NCBI RefSeq assembly: GCF_001634285.1
Contig: NZ_CP015438.1
Span: forward strand, 2,678,001-2,742,000
DNA from: Anoxybacillus amylolyticus
GTDB lineage: Bacteria > Bacillota > Bacilli > Bacillales > Anoxybacillaceae
Direction: 5' to 3'
DNA length: 64,000 nt
A model generated the notes under the pieces. The model was not told the DNA's origin and made no database searches. It saw only the letters and a program-made list of their open reading frames with translations. Positions within the stretch are counted from its first letter, which is position 1; each line of letters starts with the position of its first letter. Both the position numbers and the translations under genes were made by a program. Of this stretch, positions 56,831-64,000 are shown in pieces.

Positions 56831-57871
56831 TTATTCGCCACGCTCCTCGATAAGATAAGGTTCGGCTACGTCTTTTGAAATGAGCCCTGCCTGTACTAAC
56901 TCTTTTATGTTCGTCGCAAGCGTGTGCATTCCTAAAGCGCGGCTCGTCTGCATGACGTTGACGATTTGGTGTACTTTTTCGTTGCGAATTAAATTGGCAA
57001 CGGCAGCGTTATTCACTAAAATTTCTGTCGCTGCGACGCGCCCTGTCTTTTGCACGTTTGGAAATAGGCGTTGCGAAATAATGGCGACGAGAACAGAAGC
57101 AAGCTGAATGCGAATTTGCGCTTGCTGTGCTGGCGGAAAGACGTCAATTATTCGGTCAATCGTTGCCGGCGCGCTTGATGTATGAAGCGTTCCTAAGACG
57201 AGATGCCCTGTTTCCGCAGCGGTAATCGCGGTATGAATCGTTTCTAAATCGCGCATCTCACCGACTAAAATAACGTCTGGGTCTTGGCGTAACGCGGCGC
57301 GCAATCCGTTCGCAAAGTTGTTCGTATCAAACCCCACTTCGCGTTGGTCGATAACGCAGCCGCCGTGTTTATGCAAATATTCGATTGGGTCTTCGAGCGT
57401 AATAATATGCTTTTTCATCGTTTTATTCATGTAGTCAATCATCGCTGCCAACGTTGTCGATTTCCCGCTCCCTGTCGGTCCAGTGACAAGCACAAGCCCT
57501 TGTGGCTTTGCGGCAATTTGCTTTAACACTTCTGGAAGCCGTAGTTCGTCAATTGTCGGGATTTTTGTCGGGATGACACGAATCGAAAGCGAAACGCACG
57601 AACGCTGTTTAAATACGTTGACACGAAAACGGGAAACGCTAGGGATACTATACGAAAAGTCAATTTCCCCTTGTTCTTCGAATCGCGACCATAGCGATGG
57701 TGAAACGATTGCTTTTGCCATCTCTTCCGTATCTTCCGGACGCAACACATCTTGTCCGTACCGTTTCAACTCTCCGTTAATGCGCATAATTGGCGGTACG
57801 CCGACCGTCAAATGCACATCTGACGCTTTCCATTCAAATGCGGCACGCAACAAATGATCTATTCGTTTCAT
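56831..57871 (-). CDS. Pilus retraction ATPase PilT
   Basis: 346 residues. N-terminal PAS-like domain (DVHLTVGVPPIMRINGELKRYG), Walker A GPTGSGKSTTLAAM, Asp box, GEMRDLETIHTAITAAETGHLVLGTLHTSSA and the retraction-type AIRNLIRE-like motif AVANLIRNEKVHQI. Presence of PilT, with PilB, means the pilus should retract and could drive twitching or DNA uptake, unlike a simple competence pseudopilus. Confidence 0.95.
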   Translation of the reverse strand: MKRIDHLLRAAFEWKASDVHLTVGVPPIMRINGELKRYGQDVLRPEDTEEMAKAIVSPSLWSRFEEQGEIDFSYSIPSVSRFRVNVFKQRSCVSLSIRVIPTKIPTIDELRLPEVLKQIAAKPQGLVLVTGPTGSGKSTTLAAMIDYMNKTMKKHIITLEDPIEYLHKHGGCVIDQREVGFDTNNFANGLRAALRQDPDVILVGEMRDLETIHTAITAAETGHLVLGTLHTSSAPATIDRIIDVFPPAQQAQIRIQLASVLVAIISQRLFPNVQKTGRVAATEILVNNAAVANLIRNEKVHQIVNVMQTSRALGMHTLATNIKELVQAGLISKDVAEPYLIEERGE

Positions 57872-57881
57872 CGTTCTCCCC

Positions 57882-59555
57882 TTAACTTAACGTCGTTACT
57901 TTTAATACTTCTTCAAGCGTAGTAATTCCTTGCTTTACTTTTAACAATCCGTCATCAATTAAAAAAATCATTTTGTTTTTCATCGCCAATTCACGCAATT
58001 TCGAAAACGGTTCATGATTCAAAATGACGCGGCGCATGTCGTCGGTCATCACAAGCAATTCATGAAGAGCGATCCGCCCTTTATACCCAGTCATATTGCA
58101 CGTCGGACAGCCGCGACCGCGAATAACTTTCTCAATTTTCATGCCGCGTCGCGCGAAAATTTCCATTTCCCGCTTCGTCGGCTCTTGTTCATATTGGCAA
58201 TCTCGGCAAACTCGGCGCACAAGCCGCTGCGAAACAACGCCAGCGAGCGATGTTGCCACTAGAAACGGCTCAATCCCCATGTCAATTAAGCGCGTAACGG
58301 TGCTAAGTGCGTCATTTGTATGCAACGTACTAAGCACTAAATGTCCGGTTAGCGACGCACGAACTGCTACTTCCGCTGTTTCGCGGTCGCGAATTTCCCC
58401 GACCATGATAATGTTCGGGTCTTGGCGCAAAATCGAACGCAACCCTTGCGCAAACGTTAAACCGACGTTCGGATTGACTTGAATTTGGTTAATGCCTTCG
58501 AGCTGATATTCGACCGGATCTTCAATTGTAATAATGTTGACTTCTTCACTATTTAACCGGTTCAATGCAGCATAGAGCGTCGATGATTTTCCTGACCCAG
58601 TCGGTCCCGTAATCAACACAATTCCGGTCGGCCGCTCAATCAACTCAATAAATCGCTGTAAGTTAAGTTTATTAAACCCAAGCTTTTGAATATCGTTAAG
58701 CGCTGCTCCTAAATCAAGGACGCGCATGACGATTTTTTCGCCATACACGGTCGGCAACGTCGATACGCGCAAATCGACGGGGTGGAAGTCTATATTCATT
58801 TTAATCCGACCGTCTTGCGGAACGCGATGCTCGGTTATATCCATATTTGCTAAAATTTTAATTCTTGCGGTTAACACGCTTTGCATATGCTTCGGGAGCG
58901 CGCGATCCGTCCGTAGCACCCCGTCCACCCGATAGCGAATTAGTACTTTCGTTTCTTGCGGGTCGATATGAATGTCGCTCGCTCGCTGCTCAACCGCCAG
59001 CTGCAATATTTGATTGACGAGCCGAACAATCGGCGAGTCTTCTTCCGTTATCCGCTCTTCTTCGACCGTTTCTTGCGTTGGCGTCATCCGCAAAAAATCT
59101 TCCATCGACTCATCGATGTCGTAATATTTATTAATTGCCCGTAAAATATCGTCTTTCGAGGCGATCGCCGTTTCGATATGAAAGCCAGTTGAAAGCCGCA
59201 AATCGTCAATGACGAAAAAATCCATTGGATCCGCCATCGCTACAAGCAGCCGGTCTCCTTCTGCCTTGAGCGGCATGACCATGTGCCGTTTCGCAAACTC
59301 TTTCGGAATTAAATTTGTCAATTTTGGATCAATCGGATAGCGGTACAAGCTGACGTGTGGAATGCCAAGCTGAAATTCCAGCACTTCAATCAACTGCTGT
59401 TCTGTAATGTAGCCGCGTTGCAAAAGCGCATCGCCAAGCTTTTGCCCAGGCGCTTTTTGCTGGAGCGCTTCTTGTAGCTGCGCTTCTGTAATTAGTCCTG
59501 CTTCTACTAATAAATCACCCAACCGTTTCCGTTCTTGTCTTTTCGTCATCGTCAT
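57882..59555 (-). CDS. Pilus extension ATPase PilB (GspE family)
   Basis: 557 residues. An MshEN N-terminal domain (LGDLLVEAGLITEAQLQEALQ; a fold that binds c-di-GMP in some relatives) is followed by the ATPase core: Walker A GPTGSGKSSTLYAAL, GEIRDRETAEVAVRASLTGHLVLSTLHTND, and a zinc site (VCRDC... GCPTC). Two start ATGs compete; the one at 59549 has better spacing to GTAGGG. It powers pilin polymerisation. Confidence 0.95.
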   Translation of the reverse strand: MTMTKRQERKRLGDLLVEAGLITEAQLQEALQQKAPGQKLGDALLQRGYITEQQLIEVLEFQLGIPHVSLYRYPIDPKLTNLIPKEFAKRHMVMPLKAEGDRLLVAMADPMDFFVIDDLRLSTGFHIETAIASKDDILRAINKYYDIDESMEDFLRMTPTQETVEEERITEEDSPIVRLVNQILQLAVEQRASDIHIDPQETKVLIRYRVDGVLRTDRALPKHMQSVLTARIKILANMDITEHRVPQDGRIKMNIDFHPVDLRVSTLPTVYGEKIVMRVLDLGAALNDIQKLGFNKLNLQRFIELIERPTGIVLITGPTGSGKSSTLYAALNRLNSEEVNIITIEDPVEYQLEGINQIQVNPNVGLTFAQGLRSILRQDPNIIMVGEIRDRETAEVAVRASLTGHLVLSTLHTNDALSTVTRLIDMGIEPFLVATSLAGVVSQRLVRRVCRDCQYEQEPTKREMEIFARRGMKIEKVIRGRGCPTCNMTGYKGRIALHELLVMTDDMRRVILNHEPFSKLRELAMKNKMIFLIDDGLLKVKQGITTLEEVLKVTTLS

Positions 59556-59557
59556 CC

Positions 59558-60814
59558 CTACTTTTCGTACTGATCGCTTTCATTTGGCTGTTCTTCTTGG
59601 GTTGGTGTTTTCGTTTGTTCGTTGTTTTGCGTTTCACTAGACGAAGGATTTTCTGTTTCGTTTGTTGGAGCCGTACCAAGTTCTAACCCACGCACTTCGG
59701 TCGCATGCACTGGCGGATAAAAATCTTCGGAAATGACTTCTGTTCCCACCAACTGTTTGTTTTCGTCATACGTTTCTTTTTTCACTTTTACAAGCATTCC
59801 TTGGCGTCCGGAGTCTTTCACGTATCGTTCCCCAGGCTTCAACGATGGGTTGTATTGCACGACCGTCTTTGGCGGAAAGTACTCTACTTCTCCCGTTTTG
59901 ATGACATATTGATATGCAAACGGCAAGCCATATAACGTCACACGAAATCCGTTTCCAACCGTTTGAAATTGTAGCGTATACGCCGTTGTGTTCGGGTTAT
60001 ATACACGTAAATCGCTTATTTTCCCATCGACTTTTGCTTCATAGCCAAGTGGAATCCCGTCGGGTAAGCTGCGGCTCGTATGACGTTCGACAACAGTAAA
60101 ATTCGTCGGCAATATCGCTTGATACACAGCGGATGCAATAGTGCTCATCGCTAACGAGGACATTCCTTTCATATATGCAGCAAGCGACAGGAGCGTTTTC
60201 CCTTTTATTTCAATCGATGAGTGATGCTCAACCCATGCAATAACTTCTGCTTTCTGTTCTCTTAAGTTCGTTATACTCCCTACACTTACCGCTGTTCTTT
60301 CCGTTGCTTGTTGCCCAATATAGCGTGCAAGGTCGAACGGCTCGCGATTTCGTTGCAATAGCGCAGCGCTTTTCATGATGTCATTGGCTAACTTATCGAG
60401 CTGAAGCGACGAAGCAAGCGCTGGTGTAATAAGCTGTTCGGCAAGGGCGGAAACGGCTTCTTTATCTAGTTGCACAACAAGCTGCGACGGATGACCATTC
60501 ACAGCTTGTTGTACACTCTGTTCCACTCGAAATGTAAACAATCTCGTCGGGATTGCTACTGTTTTTTCTTGATAAATAAGCGTCAGTTGGGCGGACGTTT
60601 TCCATTCGTTCACTTTCGCTTGTAGTTTTTGCGCCGCTTCTTCTTTTGAGAACGAAGCAACCGAAACCGAACCGATTATCGTTCCGGCAGCAAAGTCCGT
60701 ATCGTTGGCAACCAATGATTCATAAACAGTAGGACCGATTTGTGAAACGCTAATAAGATAGATGGTGCAAAGAACAATGACAAAAAATAGTTTTGCTGCC
60801 GCGACTGGCCGCAC
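59558..60814 (-). CDS. VanW/G5-domain protein encoded in the pilus operon
   Basis: 418 residues, GTG start with AAGGAGGA upstream. One N-terminal membrane helix (KLFFVIVLCTIYLISVS) leads to a large extracellular part. It has a putative peptidoglycan-binding region, a VanW domain (TNFTVVERHTSRSLPDGIPLGYEAKVDG, near 246-273), a G5 domain (VVQYNPSLKPGERYVKDSGRQG) and a Glu/Thr/Asn-rich tail. VanW-G5 proteins are envelope proteins of unclear function. Here it is two bases from pilB and so probably helps the pilus cross or anchor in the cell wall (inference). Confidence 0.8.
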   Translation of the reverse strand: MRPVAAAKLFFVIVLCTIYLISVSQIGPTVYESLVANDTDFAAGTIIGSVSVASFSKEEAAQKLQAKVNEWKTSAQLTLIYQEKTVAIPTRLFTFRVEQSVQQAVNGHPSQLVVQLDKEAVSALAEQLITPALASSLQLDKLANDIMKSAALLQRNREPFDLARYIGQQATERTAVSVGSITNLREQKAEVIAWVEHHSSIEIKGKTLLSLAAYMKGMSSLAMSTIASAVYQAILPTNFTVVERHTSRSLPDGIPLGYEAKVDGKISDLRVYNPNTTAYTLQFQTVGNGFRVTLYGLPFAYQYVIKTGEVEYFPPKTVVQYNPSLKPGERYVKDSGRQGMLVKVKKETYDENKQLVGTEVISEDFYPPVHATEVRGLELGTAPTNETENPSSSETQNNEQTKTPTQEEQPNESDQYEK

Positions 60815-60831
60815 AACGAAAATCCTCCTTT

Positions 60832-61593
60832 TTACGCATCGACGTTCATCGATACGTCAATAATGACACTCGGTCCTGCCTCTTGCGCCTTGACGATATC
60901 GTCGACCGTTAATACCGTCCCTGCTGCAATGAGGACGTTGCCGTTTGCATCAACAATATCTTTCATTACGCGTTTTCCTTGCAAAATTTCAATTTGCTTT
61001 TCCCGCAACGCTTGGAGCGCATCTTTTTCTTTTACGACTCCCGTTTCCGCTCGTTTTTCTTCCGTTGCTAGTACTTGATCCAATGATTCGCTTTTCCAAA
61101 GCAGTTCCGCTTCCTCCACAAGTGCGGAAGCCGCGTTTTCATTCACAATTAAAATATCTTTCCCATAGGTGAGTACAAATTCCGCAGGGAGTGCTGCTTG
61201 GCGGTCGGAAGTGGTAAGCTCGACACCAATAATTTCACCTGTTTCTTCATCAACAAAAAATTCCGTCACTTCACCAAGTAGCTGACCTTTTCGTGTCATC
61301 GCTTTCGTGTTTTTAATGCGAATTTGTTTATTCACAAGTTGGTTCGCAATCGGAATTTCTGCTAAATCAATGACGGCACTATGGTCATCTACCGTCACCG
61401 CAAATTCGCCAATACCGACGACTTTTTTAAACGGAATCGCCTTTAAGCTAAATTGAACGTCCTCTTGTTCAATCGTCAAAAAGTCAACGGATCCTTTTTC
61501 TGGATTAATGACTAACGTTTTGACTGTTCCGATTTGAACCCCGTCGGAAATACTGATGATTGGAAGCCCCATAATTTGTGCACTACGTTTCAT
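60832..61593 (-). CDS. PRC-barrel domain protein, pilus-operon associated
   Basis: 253 residues from the ATG at 61593 (AGGTG eight bases upstream). Two PRC-barrel repeats (GLPIISISDGVQIGTVKTLVINP near residue 9 and MTRKGQLLGEVTEFFVDEETGEIIGVEL near 98) are followed by a charged helical region and a small C-terminal domain (MKDIVDANGNVLIAAGTVLTVDDI). No signal peptide, so cytoplasmic. The role in pilus biogenesis is unknown; PRC barrels often mediate protein-protein or RNA contacts. Confidence 0.75.
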   Translation of the reverse strand: MKRSAQIMGLPIISISDGVQIGTVKTLVINPEKGSVDFLTIEQEDVQFSLKAIPFKKVVGIGEFAVTVDDHSAVIDLAEIPIANQLVNKQIRIKNTKAMTRKGQLLGEVTEFFVDEETGEIIGVELTTSDRQAALPAEFVLTYGKDILIVNENAASALVEEAELLWKSESLDQVLATEEKRAETGVVKEKDALQALREKQIEILQGKRVMKDIVDANGNVLIAAGTVLTVDDIVKAQEAGPSVIIDVSMNVDA

Positions 61594-61611
61594 CTCCACC
61601 ACACCTGTCCA

Positions 61612-62784
61612 TTATTTTTCTATATGAGAAAGAAATTGAATTTCTTCTAATAAAACTGGATATCGGGAAAATCTCTCCCGTAAATGAATAAGCCACGAGG
61701 AAAGCTTATCATATTCTTTTTCGAAAAGATAGTGTTCGATGAGCATCTTTGCAAATACATAATAGTCGTGGTCGGATAACGAAGGTTGCATACATTGAAG
61801 CAGGCGCTGCTCAAATTCGTTTCCGCCAACGAATTGGCGAATAAAGTGAAGTTCATCGATAATCGTCTGCATCAATTCGCTCGGCATCGAGGCGACGTTC
61901 AAAGTAGCCAATTGTTCGGTCGGTTCGTCAGCTTCGAGCAATTCATCCAACGATTCTGAAGGAACGATTTCTTCTTCAAAGAGAGCGCCAAGCTTTGGTT
62001 CTAGAAGAATGGTTTCTTCCATCAAATTGTCCGATGCTCGTTCAAATGCCCCCTCTTCTTCTAAAAGAGCGTCAAGCCCCAGTTCTATTGGGAGAGTCGT
62101 TTCTTCTAGTGAATTATCTGATGTTCGCTCCAATTTTTCTTCCAATTCATCAAGACGTTCACTGTCTTCTAACCACTCAAACGTATCGTCGTTCTCTACA
62201 TCGTCCGCTACTGCCGGTTTTGTCATCGTTTCGTATTCTTCTAACGAAAGCGGCGGTAAATAGTCTTCTTCTGTCCATGCATCGGGAGCTTTTTCTGCTG
62301 CTATCGAATTCTCTTCAAGAGTATCTTCCTCTAGCCAGTCATCCAATTCAGCACCATCACGCACCTCACTATCCGATGGTTGTAATGGTGCAAGCTCGTC
62401 CGCTATAGTTTCTGTTTCCGCATTTAGTTGCACGTCCGAAAGATTGGGAAACGATGGCGCTAGTTGCTGTTTTTTGTCAAATGATTGTACAGCGATTGCT
62501 TCTTCTTCCACTGTGAACAACTCATCCTCTTCTTCTACGATTGCATATAACACATGCCCGAACCGCCGGTCTAATACGTACGTAATGGCAATCGCCATTA
62601 ACAGCAATAGCAAGCTTAATTGCCAAAGCGGGAAAACAGCAGATGCCGTAGCCGCAAGTAGTGACAACAATAACGACACAAAAAGCGCTACCATTTTGCC
62701 GCGCCGACTTAAGCCAAGTGGCAGCATAAACAAAAGTGGAATAGCGACGACAAATGCAAGCAATATGAATAAAACCGGTTTCAA
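61612..62784 (-). CDS. Acidic membrane protein of unknown function, first gene of the pilus operon
   Basis: 390 residues from a TTG at 62784 (GGGGTGAAACA upstream). Three membrane helices (about 2-20, 29-51, 54-74) are followed by a very acidic cytoplasmic region (about 80-310). That region contains internally similar pieces such as LERTSDNSLEETTLPIELGLDALLEEE and FERASDNLMEETILLEPKLGALFEEE. A helical C-terminus resembles TPR-like helices (QRLLQCMQPSLSDHDYYVFAKMLIEHYLF). I recognise no family. Position suggests a scaffold or regulator of pilus assembly. Confidence 0.7.
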   Translation of the reverse strand: MKPVLFILLAFVVAIPLLFMLPLGLSRRGKMVALFVSLLLSLLAATASAVFPLWQLSLLLLLMAIAITYVLDRRFGHVLYAIVEEEDELFTVEEEAIAVQSFDKKQQLAPSFPNLSDVQLNAETETIADELAPLQPSDSEVRDGAELDDWLEEDTLEENSIAAEKAPDAWTEEDYLPPLSLEEYETMTKPAVADDVENDDTFEWLEDSERLDELEEKLERTSDNSLEETTLPIELGLDALLEEEGAFERASDNLMEETILLEPKLGALFEEEIVPSESLDELLEADEPTEQLATLNVASMPSELMQTIIDELHFIRQFVGGNEFEQRLLQCMQPSLSDHDYYVFAKMLIEHYLFEKEYDKLSSWLIHLRERFSRYPVLLEEIQFLSHIEK

Positions 62785-62895
62785 TGTTTCACCCCGTTTC
62801 CAACACATCTAAGACAATTTTCCTAAAAATAAAACAATACTCGACTCTAACATATTGTATAATAAAGTTACATATTTTGAAAGAAGGTATGTAAA
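62785..62895. promoter_or_regulatory. Divergent promoter region between the pilus operon and the right-hand pseudopilin genes
   Basis: Plus strand has a perfect TATAAT (62858-62863), about 30 bases before the pseudopilin ATG, without a good -35. Minus strand has a weak TTATAC-17-TATTGT pair overlapping it. One short AT-rich region may thus control both pilus transcripts. Confidence 0.4.
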
Positions 62896-63504
62896 ATGGA
62901 GAAAAAGAAATTTATTGTCCTCCATCGATCAAAAGGCTTTACGTTAATTGAAGTGCTAGCGTCGATTGTCATTTTGTCTACCGTCGCGACAGGAATTTTT
63001 CTTTTTTTTACAAATGCGATGAAATATACGACATACAACCAAGGGAAAACGGTAGCGGTGAATGTGGCGCGCGGAGTGTTAGCGTATATGGAGCGGCTTG
63101 ATTTTACAGCGCTACAACAATACGTCCAAACAGATATGGCAACGACAAACAAGCCATACACAGAAATTAATGCGTCCAACTGTCGCTCTTCATTATTTGA
63201 AAGCGAGCAAGTATGTCAAGCGATTTTTCGTCCGACAATAAATAACATCGTATACGACGAAACTCGGCTTCATGTGTTTGTTATTCCTTATAACGATACC
63301 ACCCAATGGGATAAATTCGTTCAATCGCCGCCAACAGAATTTCCTGCATCGCTAAAAAAGAAAATAGCAGCGGAAACGATCGAAAATAGCGATGTAAACT
63401 TACAAAAATATTTACTGAAAATATACGTTATCGTGCGCTGGGGAGACGATGACGACCAAGCAGAGTGGCTAGAAGGTGTGATTGCTAATGAAACGATTCG
63501 TTAA
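62896..63504 (+). CDS. Type IV prepilin-like protein (pseudopilin)
   Basis: 202 residues. Leader MEKKKFIVLHRSKG, then FTLIEVLASIVILSTVATGIFLFF, a canonical prepilin signal. The globular domain has a cysteine pair (NCRSSLFESEQVC) and an acidic WGDDDDQAEW patch near the C-terminus. GAAGGTATG precedes the ATG. It is divergent from the pilus operon and overlaps the next pseudopilin gene by 17 bases. Probably a minor pilin at the fibre tip or an initiation-complex subunit. Confidence 0.83.
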   Translation: MEKKKFIVLHRSKGFTLIEVLASIVILSTVATGIFLFFTNAMKYTTYNQGKTVAVNVARGVLAYMERLDFTALQQYVQTDMATTNKPYTEINASNCRSSLFESEQVCQAIFRPTINNIVYDETRLHVFVIPYNDTTQWDKFVQSPPTEFPASLKKKIAAETIENSDVNLQKYLLKIYVIVRWGDDDDQAEWLEGVIANETIR

Positions 63505-64000
63505 TAACGAACAAGGATTGTCTTTGCTAGAGTTGCTCGCGGCGGTGACGATTTCTTTTCTTATCGTTGGAGTGATGTACAACGTGTTTATGAGCGGGAT
63601 GAAAACGTATCAGCGAATCGGAATCGAAAATGAGCTGCGCAGCGAGTCGGATTATATGATGTCGATTGTCTTAAATCGCTTATATGAATTTGCGCCAGAC
63701 GGGATCGATACAACTACGACGACAAACACTCAACTCGTCTTTGTGAACAATAAACAAAAAACGATTGATACGAGAGTAGGGCTTGTCGAAGAACAACAAA
63801 CAGCAGGGAAATCTCTCCCGATCGCCTTACAAAACGATCACTTGCTGATTGATGGGCAACCGATTAGTTCGGATCGCCTGCAAATTATTTCGAATCAATC
63901 GAAACTCTCGTATACGTGCGTACGCCAAGAAGGGAACATATGCCGAAGTGGGGTTGTAACGATTGTGCTCTCTGTTCAAGACAGCAATCACAATTCGCCA
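63488..64000 (+). CDS. Type IV prepilin-like protein, truncated by the window edge
   Basis: The ATG at 63488 lies inside the end of the previous gene, with AGGTG nine bases upstream. The frame stays open to the last base (171 codons). The product begins MKRFVNNEQG, then LSLLELLAAVTISFLIVGVMYNVF, a prepilin signal of the PulJ/GspJ-like kind, then a longer globular domain with a cysteine pair (YTCVRQEGNICRSG). Probably a minor pseudopilin; more genes of this cluster likely follow to the right. Confidence 0.82.
   Translation, partial: MKRFVNNEQGLSLLELLAAVTISFLIVGVMYNVFMSGMKTYQRIGIENELRSESDYMMSIVLNRLYEFAPDGIDTTTTTNTQLVFVNNKQKTIDTRVGLVEEQQTAGKSLPIALQNDHLLIDGQPISSDRLQIISNQSKLSYTCVRQEGNICRSGVVTIVLSVQDSNHNSP

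Overview
The window reads as one continuous stretch of chromosome from a spore-forming member of the Bacillaceae. Gene order from tcdA (yrvM) through aspS, hisS, relA, recJ, secDF, spoVB, tgt, queA, ruvAB, bofC, safA/coxA, nadABC, pheA, obg, spo0B, rplU, spoIVFAB, minCD, mreBCD, radC, maf and spoIIB follows the same region of Bacillus subtilis. Moderate G+C, frequent TTG/GTG starts and a type IV pilus operon next to spoIIB point to the thermophilic Anoxybacillus/Parageobacillus/Geobacillus branch. The genus assignment is inference. No prophage, insertion sequence with a transposase, CRISPR array, rRNA or tRNA gene was recognised. Almost all genes are on the minus strand.

Layout. 1-3.5 kb: a truncated TetR regulator and an AcrB-type RND exporter resembling SwrC. 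3.6-8.5 kb: tcdA, 6S RNA, aspS-hisS behind a T-box leader, and a small putative helix-turn-helix protein. 8.6-19.9 kb: an SH3b/amidase cell-wall hydrolase, then dtd, relA (stringent response), apt, recJ, a cation diffusion facilitator, secDF and comN. 20.0-29 kb: spoVB and a membrane protein on the plus strand, then yajC-tgt-queA-DUF2905-ruvB-ruvA, bofC, a DUF3231 protein with a forespore-type promoter, and yebC. 29-33 kb: a spore-coat cluster (safA, CotS-like kinase, nadE, coxA). 33-38.4 kb: the NAD locus, nadBCA divergent from a cysteine desulfurase and the NadR repressor. 38.4-43.4 kb: an unassigned structured element and small membrane protein, then pheA, pheB, obg, spo0B, rpmA, prp and rplU with its L21 leader. 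43.4-51.4 kb: spoIVFAB, minCD, mreBCD, radC, maf and spoIIB. 51.5-64 kb: a complete type IV pilus assembly operon (prepilins, peptidase, pilMNO, pilC, pilT, pilB) headed by three accessory proteins (acidic membrane protein, PRC-barrel protein, VanW/G5 protein), with a divergent pair of pseudopilin genes at the right edge.

The themes are sporulation (SpoVB, BofC, SafA, CoxA, Spo0B, SpoIVFA/FB, SpoIIB), cell shape and division-site placement (MreBCD, MinCD), translation and tRNA modification (AspRS, HisRS, Tgt, QueA, TcdA, Dtd, L21/L27/Prp) and NAD synthesis. The items most worth a second look are a two-copy repeat whose stems carry compensatory base changes (10178-10320 and 16991-17198), a roughly 180-base multi-helix element at 38456-38637 that I cannot assign, and the accessory proteins of the pilus operon.
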